64,000 nucleotides of DNA, from NCBI GenBank assembly GCA_041394605.1, contig JAWKHX010000011.1:124001-188000 (forward strand). Direction: 5' to 3'. Position 1 is the first letter of the stretch; each line of letters opens with the position of its first letter. The position numbers and the translations under genes are program-made. Positions 53,396-62,294 of the stretch are shown piece by piece. This stretch comes from UBA668 sp041394605. Lineage in GTDB: Bacteria; Actinomycetota; Acidimicrobiia; Acidimicrobiales; Ilumatobacteraceae. Below the pieces are notes generated by a model. That model was not told the DNA's origin. It ran no database searches and saw only the letters and a program-made list of their open reading frames with translations.

Positions 53396-54139
53396 ATGAG
53401 CACCACCACCACCACAGGACCGAAACCAGATGCCACGATGCCGGTCGGGTCGACGGTCGCTGGCAATCAGCCCGGGACTGCGCCGCGCCTTGTCTCATCC
53501 GGGTTGCTCGGCGGCGTCGGCGGCCTGCTGTTCGTGGTCCTCGTGGTGGCTCAGAACGCCATCCGGTCCGGCTTCCCGATGGCCGACGACGGCGCTGCGA
53601 ACGTCACCGAGTACTACGCCGCCCATCGCGGCATGAGCGTCCTCCTGGGCGCGCTCTTCCCCGCCGGTGCCCTCGGCCTCGTGCTGTTCCTGGCGGCGCT
53701 GATCAGCCGAGTGGCGACCGGGCGCACGCGCGCGGCCGGCATCGCCGGTGCCATCGGCGGCGTCGGCATCGCCGCCGGCTTCACGATGGTCACCGCGACT
53801 GACATCGCGCTGGCCGAGTACATCCACCGTGGCGACCCTGCGGCGTCCGTCGTCGACGCGCTCTGGGTGCTCCACAATGCCGTCTTCGCCGTGCTGTTGA
53901 TCTGGATCGGCGTGACCGTGGCCGCCCTGACCGCGGCGTCGGCCGCGGCCGGCATCCTCCACACCGCCTGGAGGGCGGCAGGGCTGCTCGCCGGGATCGC
54001 CCTGCTGGTCGCCGGCGGCTCCGCCTTCGGTGTGCTCGGCGGCTCGGGCGTGCTCTTCGTCGGGCTCGCCGGTTTCGCCGCATGGGCGGTCTTCGTCGTC
54101 GTGGCGTCGATCCATCTGCTCCGCGACCGTCGCCACTGA
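53396..54139 (+). CDS. Membrane protein, DUF4386-like, probable TetR target
   Basis: 247 residues with about six hydrophobic segments and a Thr-rich N-terminus (STTTTTGPKPDATMPVG). The first loop after SGLLGGVGGLLFVVLVVAQNAI contains NVTEYYAAHRGMSVLLGAL, resembling small actinobacterial membrane proteins without assigned function. ATG 53396 has TAGGAGGA at good spacing. Divergent from the TetR gene. Confidence 0.7.
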   Translation: MSTTTTTGPKPDATMPVGSTVAGNQPGTAPRLVSSGLLGGVGGLLFVVLVVAQNAIRSGFPMADDGAANVTEYYAAHRGMSVLLGALFPAGALGLVLFLAALISRVATGRTRAAGIAGAIGGVGIAAGFTMVTATDIALAEYIHRGDPAASVVDALWVLHNAVFAVLLIWIGVTVAALTAASAAAGILHTAWRAAGLLAGIALLVAGGSAFGVLGGSGVLFVGLAGFAAWAVFVVVASIHLLRDRRH

Positions 54140-54234
54140 GGTCCCGAGCACCCTGCAGCGCGAGGTGGTCCTCGGGCACCACCATTGTGTCGAACGCGTT
54201 CGGCAAGCTCGCTGGCAGCGACCACGACCGCCCT

Positions 54235-54318
54235 CGCCTTCGAGCGCTTCTACCGGGGCGGCCCATCGCGATCGCGCCACAGCGGTGGCAGCGGGCTGGG
54301 CCTGGTCATCGTCCAGTC
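54235..54318 (+). pseudogene. Fragment duplicated from the histidine kinase ATPase domain
   Basis: 84 bases match 52485-52568 with seven mismatches and no gaps. They encode AFERFYRGGPSRSRHSGGSG and then LGLVIVQS, the F and G2 boxes of the kinase, in an open frame but without the rest of a kinase. The 500-bp gap around it, from 54140 to the sigma-factor gene, otherwise holds a cluster of inverted repeats and no clear gene. It is a broken copy, retained or recently made. Confidence 0.75.
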
Positions 54319-54385
54319 CTGCCCCCAGCCCAGGCCGCTCCCGACCACGCGCCCCGCTCCCGCCCCGCGCTCCGTTGACGTCTGT

Positions 54386-54441
54386 GTCACGGCACAGCAA
54401 TCACCGTCACGGCACAGAAGTTCGTACTTCCATGCCGTGAC
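54386..54441. repeat. Direct and inverted repeat cluster
   Basis: GTCACGGCACAG occurs twice, at 54386 and 54406, 20 bases apart. The second copy starts a hairpin: GTCACGGCA pairs with TGCCGTGAC at 54433-54441, enclosing GAAGT/ACTTC. A further GTCTGTGTCGTGAC relative follows at 54448. It stands about 200 bases before the ECF sigma gene; could be an operator array or a remnant element. Confidence 0.6.
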
Positions 54442-54644
54442 CGTGATGTCTGTGTCGTGACGGGGAAGTGTCGAGGTGCTGGTGTTGGTCGGTCCGCCGC
54501 TCGCGAACGCTGCGCCCCCGGGGGGAGGGGGAGAGGCTGGCGCTGCGGTCATGTCCTGTGGCTGCAGCGCCGTGGGGGCGGCGGGCGTGTGTGACGATGA
54601 TGGAAGCGCTCCACACCCGTACGGCACGAACAGCCCCCATGCAG

Positions 54645-55142
54645 ATGACCGACCCCACCGTCCCCGTCACCACCTCGTTCGACGACCTCTATCGCACCGA
54701 GTACCCCGGTCTCATCGGCGTCGCGATCGCCCTGACCGGGACGATCGAGGACGGCGAGGATGCTGTGCAGGGCACGATGCTCAAGGCGTTCGTCAACTGG
54801 GGGCGGGTGGGCTCGCTGGAACGACCCGGAGGCTGGTGCCACCGAGTGCTGGTGAACGCCTGCCGCAGCCTGTTCCGCCGCCGGCGCACCGCTTCACGGT
54901 GGCTGGCCGAGCGGCGCCGGGTGGAGCCGTCGGCCGACGGACCGTCACCGGACGTGCTCGTCTTCTGGGCCGCCGTTCGCCAACTCCCCGAACGGCCTCG
55001 CCAGGTGGTCGCCCTGCACTACGCCGGGGACCTGGCAGTGGAGGAGATCGCCCGCATCCTGACGGTTCCAGAGGGGACCGTGCGCAGCGACCTGACCAGG
55101 GCGCGGGCTGCGCTCCGCGCGGAACTGGAGGACTGGCGATGA
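54645..55142 (+). CDS. ECF-type sigma-70 factor
   Basis: 165 residues. Region 2: SFDDLYRTEYPGLIGVAIALTG with EDAVQGTMLKAFVNWGR and GGWCHRVLVNACRSLFRRR. Region 4: QLPERPRQVVALHYAGDLAVEEIARILTVPEGTVRSDLTRARAAL. It redirects RNA polymerase to a stress or envelope regulon. In-frame ATG codons at 54597, 54600 and 54639 are possible earlier starts; 54645 (TDPTVPVTTSFDDLY) was taken because the conserved region begins soon after it. Stop overlaps the next gene (ATGA), typical of sigma/anti-sigma pairs. Confidence 0.88.
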   Translation: MTDPTVPVTTSFDDLYRTEYPGLIGVAIALTGTIEDGEDAVQGTMLKAFVNWGRVGSLERPGGWCHRVLVNACRSLFRRRRTASRWLAERRRVEPSADGPSPDVLVFWAAVRQLPERPRQVVALHYAGDLAVEEIARILTVPEGTVRSDLTRARAALRAELEDWR

Positions 55143-56068
55143 ACGAGCCCGACGACCGCTTCGACGAGATGGCCCGCGCCGCCGGCCGGGCGCTGCGCCA
55201 CCCGGCACCGGACGACGGTGTCGAACGCGTCCGACAGGCGCGGCGACGGCAGGTGGCACTTCGCGCGGTTGCTGCGGGGGCCGCGGCGTGCGTCCTCGCC
55301 GTCGGCGTCTGGGCAGTGGCCCGCCACGACTCGGATGGCGGTGCGGTGTCGCCGGCGACCTCCGTCACCACCACGGCCGCGGACACCACCGCGGTGGCGT
55401 CCTCAACGACATCAACGTCAACCACGACCACGGCGACAGCGACGACCCTGTTCGACCCGCTCGTGCCAGGTGACGTCGGCGCGTGGACGACTGTCGACCC
55501 GAGCACGATCGCGACCAACTGGACGAACCCATGCTGCGAGGACACGTACCGCGAGGTGACCTCCCCCGATTTCCCCGCACCAGGCAGCGACCTCGCCGAT
55601 GGCGAGTACCACGCGACGTTCGAGTGGCCGACGCCAGGTGCGACGACACTGTCGCTGACACTCAGCCGCTACGACGTCGGCTTGGTCGCAGATGAGCGGT
55701 TCACCATAGTGGTGCCGCTGGACGACACGCTGCGTGTTCTCTTCTCGTCGACCGGCTCATGGATCGCCACGGGTGCCGACCTGCACAGGTTGCTGACCTC
55801 GTTCGAAACCGCGGTCGACCGGGTGATCGCTCCACGCCTCGCCGCTGGCGCCACCTTCCAGCAGATCGCGTCAGAACTGGGATCCTCGCCCACTGACGGG
55901 TTCACCAACCCCGGCGGAGTCCTGCTGTACACGGACGGCACCCATCCGCTCGTCAGCCTCGGCCATTGGGAGATCACCGGCGGCGTGAGCGGGTGCATCG
56001 TCGGCGTCGGTCTCGTCGTACGGGACGACACCCTCACCCTGGTCGTGGCCAGCCAGTCGGGTGGCTAG
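55139..56068 (+). CDS. Single-pass membrane protein, probable anti-sigma-like partner
   Basis: 309 residues. A cytoplasmic N-terminus (NEPDDRFDEMARAAGRALR and VERVRQARRRQ) is followed by one membrane segment (VAAGAAACVLAVGVWAVA), a Thr-rich linker and an extracytoplasmic domain of about 200 residues with two adjacent Cys (NPCCEDTY). No ZAS Zn-binding motif (HxxxCxxC) is present, so it is not a classical zinc anti-sigma factor. Position and coupling to the ECF gene suggest a sensor that holds the sigma factor. Convergent with gatB, four bases overlapping. Confidence 0.6.
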   Translation: MNEPDDRFDEMARAAGRALRHPAPDDGVERVRQARRRQVALRAVAAGAAACVLAVGVWAVARHDSDGGAVSPATSVTTTAADTTAVASSTTSTSTTTTATATTLFDPLVPGDVGAWTTVDPSTIATNWTNPCCEDTYREVTSPDFPAPGSDLADGEYHATFEWPTPGATTLSLTLSRYDVGLVADERFTIVVPLDDTLRVLFSSTGSWIATGADLHRLLTSFETAVDRVIAPRLAAGATFQQIASELGSSPTDGFTNPGGVLLYTDGTHPLVSLGHWEITGGVSGCIVGVGLVVRDDTLTLVVASQSGG

Positions 56069-57500
56069 CCCTTCTTCTGGTTGAGGAGGGCGGTGACGGC
56101 CTTGCCGTCAGCCTTGCCCTTGCTGGCCTTCATCACCAGACCGACGAGAGCACCCATTGCCCGGCCGTCGCCGCCGCAGAACTTCGCCCAGGCGTCGGGG
56201 TCGGTCGCGATGGCCTGGTCGACCAGCGACTCCAGGTCGCCCGTCTCCATCGCCTCGAAGCCCAGGCGGGCGGCGATGGCAGCCGGGTCGGCCGCGTCCG
56301 CGGCGCCGCCGGCCATCTCGCCGAGGATGGTCTTGGCCTGCGTGGCCGTGACCTTCCCGCCGGTCTCCAGTTGCACCAGCGCGGCCAGCGCGGCTGCGGG
56401 CACGGCGGCCACGCCGTCGTCGGACAGGTTCTGCTGCACGTGCGTCAGCGTGCGGGCGGCGTCCGCCCCAGCAGCCGCGGCCGCCAGCACGTAGTCGTCG
56501 TGGCCACGCTCCACCACCACGCCGACGGCCTCGCTGTCGGCGGCAGCACCCGTGGCTTCGGCCAGGCGAGCGCGGCGGGCGGCGGGCAGCATCGGCAGGC
56601 CGGCACGCACTTCCTCGATCCACTGCGCCGACGGGGCGATGGGCACCAGGTCGGGCTCCAGGAAGTAGCGGTAGTCGTCCGCATCCTCCTTGGTGCGCAG
56701 CGTGTGGGTGCGGCCGTCCGCTTCGTCCCAGTGGCGGGTCTGCTGGCGGATCGGCTCGCCGCTCTCCAGCAGGTCGATCTGGCGGCGGGCCTCGTACTCG
56801 ATGGCCCGGCCCAGCGAGCGCACGCTGTTGACGTTCTTGATCTCGCAGCGGGTGCCAAGCGGTTCGCCCGGCCGGCGCACGCTGACGTTGGCATCGACGC
56901 GCATGGAGCCTTCCTCCATCTTGGCGTCGCTGGCGCCGATGGCCACGAGGATGGCTCGCAGCTCGTTGACGTAGGCGCGGGCGTCGTCGGCCGAGCGGAT
57001 GTCGGGCCGCGAGACGATCTCCACCAGCGGCACGCCGGCCCGGTTGAGGTCGATGAGGCTGTAGTCCGCGCCGTGAACCCGCCCGCTGGCGCCCATGTGG
57101 GTGCTCTTTCCGGCGTCTTCCTCCATGTGCGCCCGCTCGATGCCGACCCGGGTGCCGTTGGGCAGGTCCAGCCACCCGTCCACGTTCAGCGGCTGGTCGT
57201 ACTGGCTGATCTGGTACGCCTTCGGCATGTCCGGGTAGAAGTAGTTCTTGCGGTGGAACGTGCAGGGCTGCACCGTGCAGTTCAGCGCCAGGCCGATGCG
57301 CATGGCCAGCTCCACCGCCTGGCCGTTCAGCACCGGAAGCGCACCGGGCAGGCCGAGCGTGACCGGATCGATGTTGGTGTTCGGCTCGTCGCCGAACCGG
57401 TTCGGGCTGGCCGAGAACATCTTCGTGGCGGTGGCCAACTCCACATGGACCTCGAGGCCCACGATGAGTTCCCAGTCGCCGGGGAGGCCGTCGTAGGTGC

Positions 57501-57504
<4 letters not shown>
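56065..57504 (-). CDS. gatB: Aspartyl/glutamyl-tRNA amidotransferase subunit B
   Basis: 479 residues. N-terminal VGLEVHVELATATKMFSASPN (kinase/Zn region), MPKAYQISQYDQPLNVDGW, HMEEDAGKSTHMG and EIVSRPDIRSADDA are family-typical, and the GatB/YqeY tail ends LLNQKKG. It activates the tRNA-bound Glu or Asp with ATP before amidation. GTG 57504 overlaps the gatA stop (GTGA). Confidence 0.96.
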
Positions 57505-58933
<1,429 letters not shown>

Positions 58934-58934
<1 letters not shown>

Positions 58935-59236
58935 CAGCCCTCCAGCCCGATCACCGGCGGCACCCGGAAGCGGCCGTCCTCGGCCAGCGGGGCGGCGGCG
59001 AGCACCTCGTCGCGGTCCAGCCCGGGCTGCACGATGTCCGGGCGGAACACGTTGACCAGCGGGTACGGCTGGGTCATGGGTTCGACGGCACCCAGGTCCA
59101 GCGCGTCGATGTCGTTGAAGTGCTCGAGCATGCCGGCCAACTGGGCGGTCATCCGCTCGACCTCCTCCGCAGTGACATCGAGCCGCGCCAGCCGGGCCAC
59201 CTTGGCAACATCGGCGGCAGTGAGGCGTTCGGACAC
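58934..59236 (-). CDS. gatC: Aspartyl/glutamyl-tRNA amidotransferase subunit C
   Basis: 100 residues, typical size. LTAADVAKVARLARLDVTAEEVERMTAQLAGMLEHFNDIDALD is the family core. It braces GatA and GatB. GTG 59236 was selected because TAGACT lies eight bases upstream (leaderless) and the family core starts at residue 4; the frame runs further up to 59281. First gene of gatCAB, which makes Gln-tRNA(Gln) and/or Asn-tRNA(Asn) by the indirect route. Confidence 0.93.
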
Positions 59237-59244
59237 AAGAGTCG

Positions 59245-59250
59245 AGTCTA
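59245..59250 (-). promoter_or_regulatory. Putative -10 element of gatC (leaderless start)
   Basis: TAGACT on the minus strand, eight bases before GTG 59236. Supports that start over any upstream codon. Confidence 0.55.
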
Positions 59251-59278
59251 CGGCCGGCCCCGCCTCGCGGCCCTTCCC

Positions 59279-59325
59279 CAATTTGGCGGTGAGGTGTTGC
59301 CCTACCGCATCTCACCGCCAACTTG
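59279..59325. repeat. Palindromic repeat family B, copy 3
   Basis: CAATTTGGCGGTGAG and CTCACCGCCAACTTG form near-perfect arms around GTGTTGCCCTACCGCAT. It matches the two copies at 11205-11312. The last residues of the beta-galactosidase (SQVGGEMR) and its stop codon are encoded inside it, so insertion may have set the protein's end. Confidence 0.85.
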
Positions 59326-62283
59326 GGAGGCCGTGAGGCGGTAGGCGAACTCGTAGCGGCCGGCGGGCAGGCGGTAGCGGTCCAGTACGTCGGGGCCGCA
59401 ACTGGCGGTGCCGATGCCGCGGTGGGCGGCGTCGACATGCACCCACAGGCGGTCCGGGCGGGGCAGGTCCACGTCATGCGCGGCGGCGAACAGGTCCTCC
59501 ACCGAGTGGCGCAGCACGGCCATGAACAGCGGGCCCGGTGCCACGGCGTCGATGCGCAGCACCTGGCCGGTGCGACCCGACCGCAACTCCAGCCAGCGGA
59601 CGTCGGTGCGCCCGGCGTACTCCTGCGGCACGAGATAGGGCAGCGGGTCGGGCGGCCCTTCCCACAGCCCGACCATGGCGCTGCGGTTGCGGTCCGGGTA
59701 GTTCTCGTGCGGGCCACGGCCGTACCAGCGCACGGTGTCGAATGCGTTCGACACGGCGAACCGCACGCCCAGCCGCGGCAGGTCGGCCAGCTCGTCGGGC
59801 ACGTCGACGACGTGGCGGTAGAGCACCGACCCGTCGTCGGCCACCGTCCGGTCCACCGTGTGGCGCACCAGTTCCTCGGCCTTCGTCACCGGCAGCCCGG
59901 CGGTGGTCCACTTCGGCAACCCGTCGCCGCCGATCCCCCAGCGCAGGCCCAGTTCCGGCATCAGCTTGTAGCCGTCGTTGTCCGTCGCCGCCCGCCACAC
60001 GAACGGCTCGACGGGGCTGACCAGCACAGCCTCGGGATCCTGCTGCTCGGCCGGTCGGCGAATCGTCACGTGACGAATTGGCGTGGGGTGGGGTGAGAGG
60101 GGCGCGCCGGCGCGGGATGCCCGAGCGGGCGTGGCCAGCGTCACCTGGTCCCACGCCACGAGATGACCGGCGGGGGCCCACGGGGTGGCCTTCCGCTGCG
60201 ACCAGCGGATCGACAGGAACGCCTCACCACCCGCGGGCACCGTGCACGGCAGCGGCACGTCCACGGTCGAGTGCGGCGCCACCGCCGGCACGGCCAACCG
60301 GCCCGAGCCGGCGACGGCGCCGTCCACCAGCAACTCCCACGTGGCTGCGAGGTCGGCGAGCCCGGTGAACGATCGGCGGTTGGCCACCCGCAACCGGCGC
60401 CCTGCGCCACGGCCCACCAGCACCACGGTCACCGGCCGGTACACCCAGGCCACCTCCCGCATCGCCGGGTGGGGCGCCAGGTCGGCCGACATCAGGCCAT
60501 CGGCCACGAAGTTGCCGTCGTTGGGCTTGTCGTCGAAGTCGCCGCCATAGGCCAGGCGGACCCTGCTGCCCACCCGCTGGCGCAGCCCGTGGTCCTTCCA
60601 CTCCCAGATGAACCCGCCCTGCAGACCCGGGGTGGTGGTGATGACGTCCCAGTAGTCGGCCAGCGAGCCGTTGGAGTTGCCCATCGCATGGCTGTACTCG
60701 CACATGATCAGCGGGCGGGTGCCCACACCGCTCTCGCCGTAGCGGCGGATCGCCTCGATGCCCGGGTACATCGGGCACACCAGGTCGGAGGCGTGCAGCC
60801 CGCCCTCCACCCAGTGCGGGTTCATCTCGTGACGGTCGGGCGGCGGCACGCTACCGTCGCCGTGGAACACCGCCCCTTCGTAGTGCAGCGGCCGCGTCGG
60901 GTCTGCCCGGCGGATCCATCCGGCGAACGCGTCGTGGTAGGCGCCGTAGCCGCTCTCGTTGCCCAGGCTCCAGGCGATGATGCACGGATGGTTGCGATCG
61001 CGCTGCACCATGCGGGCGCCGCGCTCCAGCCAGGTCTGGCGGTAGCGGGTGTCCTCGCACAGCGAGGTGTTGTAGGCGTGGCTCTCGATGTTGGCCTCGT
61101 CGATCACGTAGAGGCCCAACTCGTCGCACAGGTCGTAGAAGGCGTCGTCGTTCGGGTAGTGCGACGTGCGCACCGCGGTGATGTTGTGGGCCTTCATCGC
61201 CACCAGGTCGGCGCGCATGTCGTCCGCCGTCACCGCCTTGCCGCGGTCCGGGTGGTGGTCGTGGCGGTTCACGCCGAACACCCAGATCGGCTGCCCGTTC
61301 ATCAGCAGTTGGCGGTCGCGCACCTCCACCCGCCTGCACCCCACGTGCACCGCCGTGGTCTCCACCACCTCACCGGTGGGAGCCAGCAGTTCACAGGTGA
61401 CCGCGTAGCGGTGCGGGCTCTCCGCCGACCACGGCCGGCAGGTGGGCAGGTCGAACGCCGCCGTCACGATGTGCCCGGTGAACACGTAGGGCACCTCGAA
61501 CGCGTGCGGCACCACGCCCGTGACGGCCTTGCGGCCCAGCCGCACTCGCACCGACCACCCGCGCTGCACCCCGCCGGCGAAGGCAACCTCCGCCGCGACG
61601 GTCACGCGGCCGGCACCGGTGGCGGGGTCGAAGTCGCCGCTCGCCCGTACGTCCGCGAGGTGGACCGGGCCACGGGCCTCCAGCCACACCTGCCGGTGCA
61701 GGCCGGCCATCCACCACTGGTCCTGGTCCTCCACATAGCTCTGCGCGCTGTAGCGCCAGACCACGATCGCCAGGTCGTTGCCACCCTCCACGGCCAACGC
61801 ACTGATGTCGTACTCGCTGGGCAGGCGGCTATCCGTGCCGTAGCCGGCGAACTCGCCGTTCACGTACACGGCGTGCACGCTCTCCGCCCCGCCCACGTGC
61901 AGCACCACCTGCTGGCCGCGCCATGCCCGGGGCACGCTGAACCGCCGCCGGTACACACCAACCGGCTGGCGCTCCGGCAGCGCCGGGGGCGGGCCGGGGA
62001 AGGGCATCTGCACGTTGGTGTAGTGCGGGTGGTCGTCCAGCCCGCCGTCGAACGGCCCCTGCAGCGTCCAGTTGCCGGGCACCTCCACCGCATCGGGTGA
62101 CGCCACACCGGGGGCGACCGCATCCGCCGGTACGGCGTCGGGATGCTCGTAGAAGCTGAACCCCCACACGCCGTCCAGCGGCTGACGGCGGGCCCGGGTG
62201 ATCGGCGTGTGCATCGGCAACCGGCCGATCGACGTGACGGCAGGGTCCGCCCACGGGCGGAGCGACGACAGCACGGGCAACAT
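59302..62283 (-). CDS. lacZ: Beta-galactosidase, GH2 family (LacZ type)
   Basis: 993 residues. Five-domain LacZ architecture: sugar-binding domain (VEVPGNWTLQG, NVQMPFPG), then PIWVFGVNRHDHHPDRGKAV, acid/base Glu in SLGNESGYGAYHD (about residue 443), nucleophile Glu in IMCEYSHAMGNSNG (about 528), GGFIWEWKDHGL, and the C-terminal domain with WYGRGPHENYPDRNRSA. It hydrolyses terminal beta-galactosides. ATG 62283 lies 11 bases after the alpha-galactosidase stop with GAGAGG upstream. No signal peptide, so it acts inside the cell. Confidence 0.96.
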   Translation of the reverse strand: MLPVLSSLRPWADPAVTSIGRLPMHTPITRARRQPLDGVWGFSFYEHPDAVPADAVAPGVASPDAVEVPGNWTLQGPFDGGLDDHPHYTNVQMPFPGPPPALPERQPVGVYRRRFSVPRAWRGQQVVLHVGGAESVHAVYVNGEFAGYGTDSRLPSEYDISALAVEGGNDLAIVVWRYSAQSYVEDQDQWWMAGLHRQVWLEARGPVHLADVRASGDFDPATGAGRVTVAAEVAFAGGVQRGWSVRVRLGRKAVTGVVPHAFEVPYVFTGHIVTAAFDLPTCRPWSAESPHRYAVTCELLAPTGEVVETTAVHVGCRRVEVRDRQLLMNGQPIWVFGVNRHDHHPDRGKAVTADDMRADLVAMKAHNITAVRTSHYPNDDAFYDLCDELGLYVIDEANIESHAYNTSLCEDTRYRQTWLERGARMVQRDRNHPCIIAWSLGNESGYGAYHDAFAGWIRRADPTRPLHYEGAVFHGDGSVPPPDRHEMNPHWVEGGLHASDLVCPMYPGIEAIRRYGESGVGTRPLIMCEYSHAMGNSNGSLADYWDVITTTPGLQGGFIWEWKDHGLRQRVGSRVRLAYGGDFDDKPNDGNFVADGLMSADLAPHPAMREVAWVYRPVTVVLVGRGAGRRLRVANRRSFTGLADLAATWELLVDGAVAGSGRLAVPAVAPHSTVDVPLPCTVPAGGEAFLSIRWSQRKATPWAPAGHLVAWDQVTLATPARASRAGAPLSPHPTPIRHVTIRRPAEQQDPEAVLVSPVEPFVWRAATDNDGYKLMPELGLRWGIGGDGLPKWTTAGLPVTKAEELVRHTVDRTVADDGSVLYRHVVDVPDELADLPRLGVRFAVSNAFDTVRWYGRGPHENYPDRNRSAMVGLWEGPPDPLPYLVPQEYAGRTDVRWLELRSGRTGQVLRIDAVAPGPLFMAVLRHSVEDLFAAAHDVDLPRPDRLWVHVDAAHRGIGTASCGPDVLDRYRLPAGRYEFAYRLTASQVGGEMR

Positions 62284-62294
62284 GAGGGCACCTC

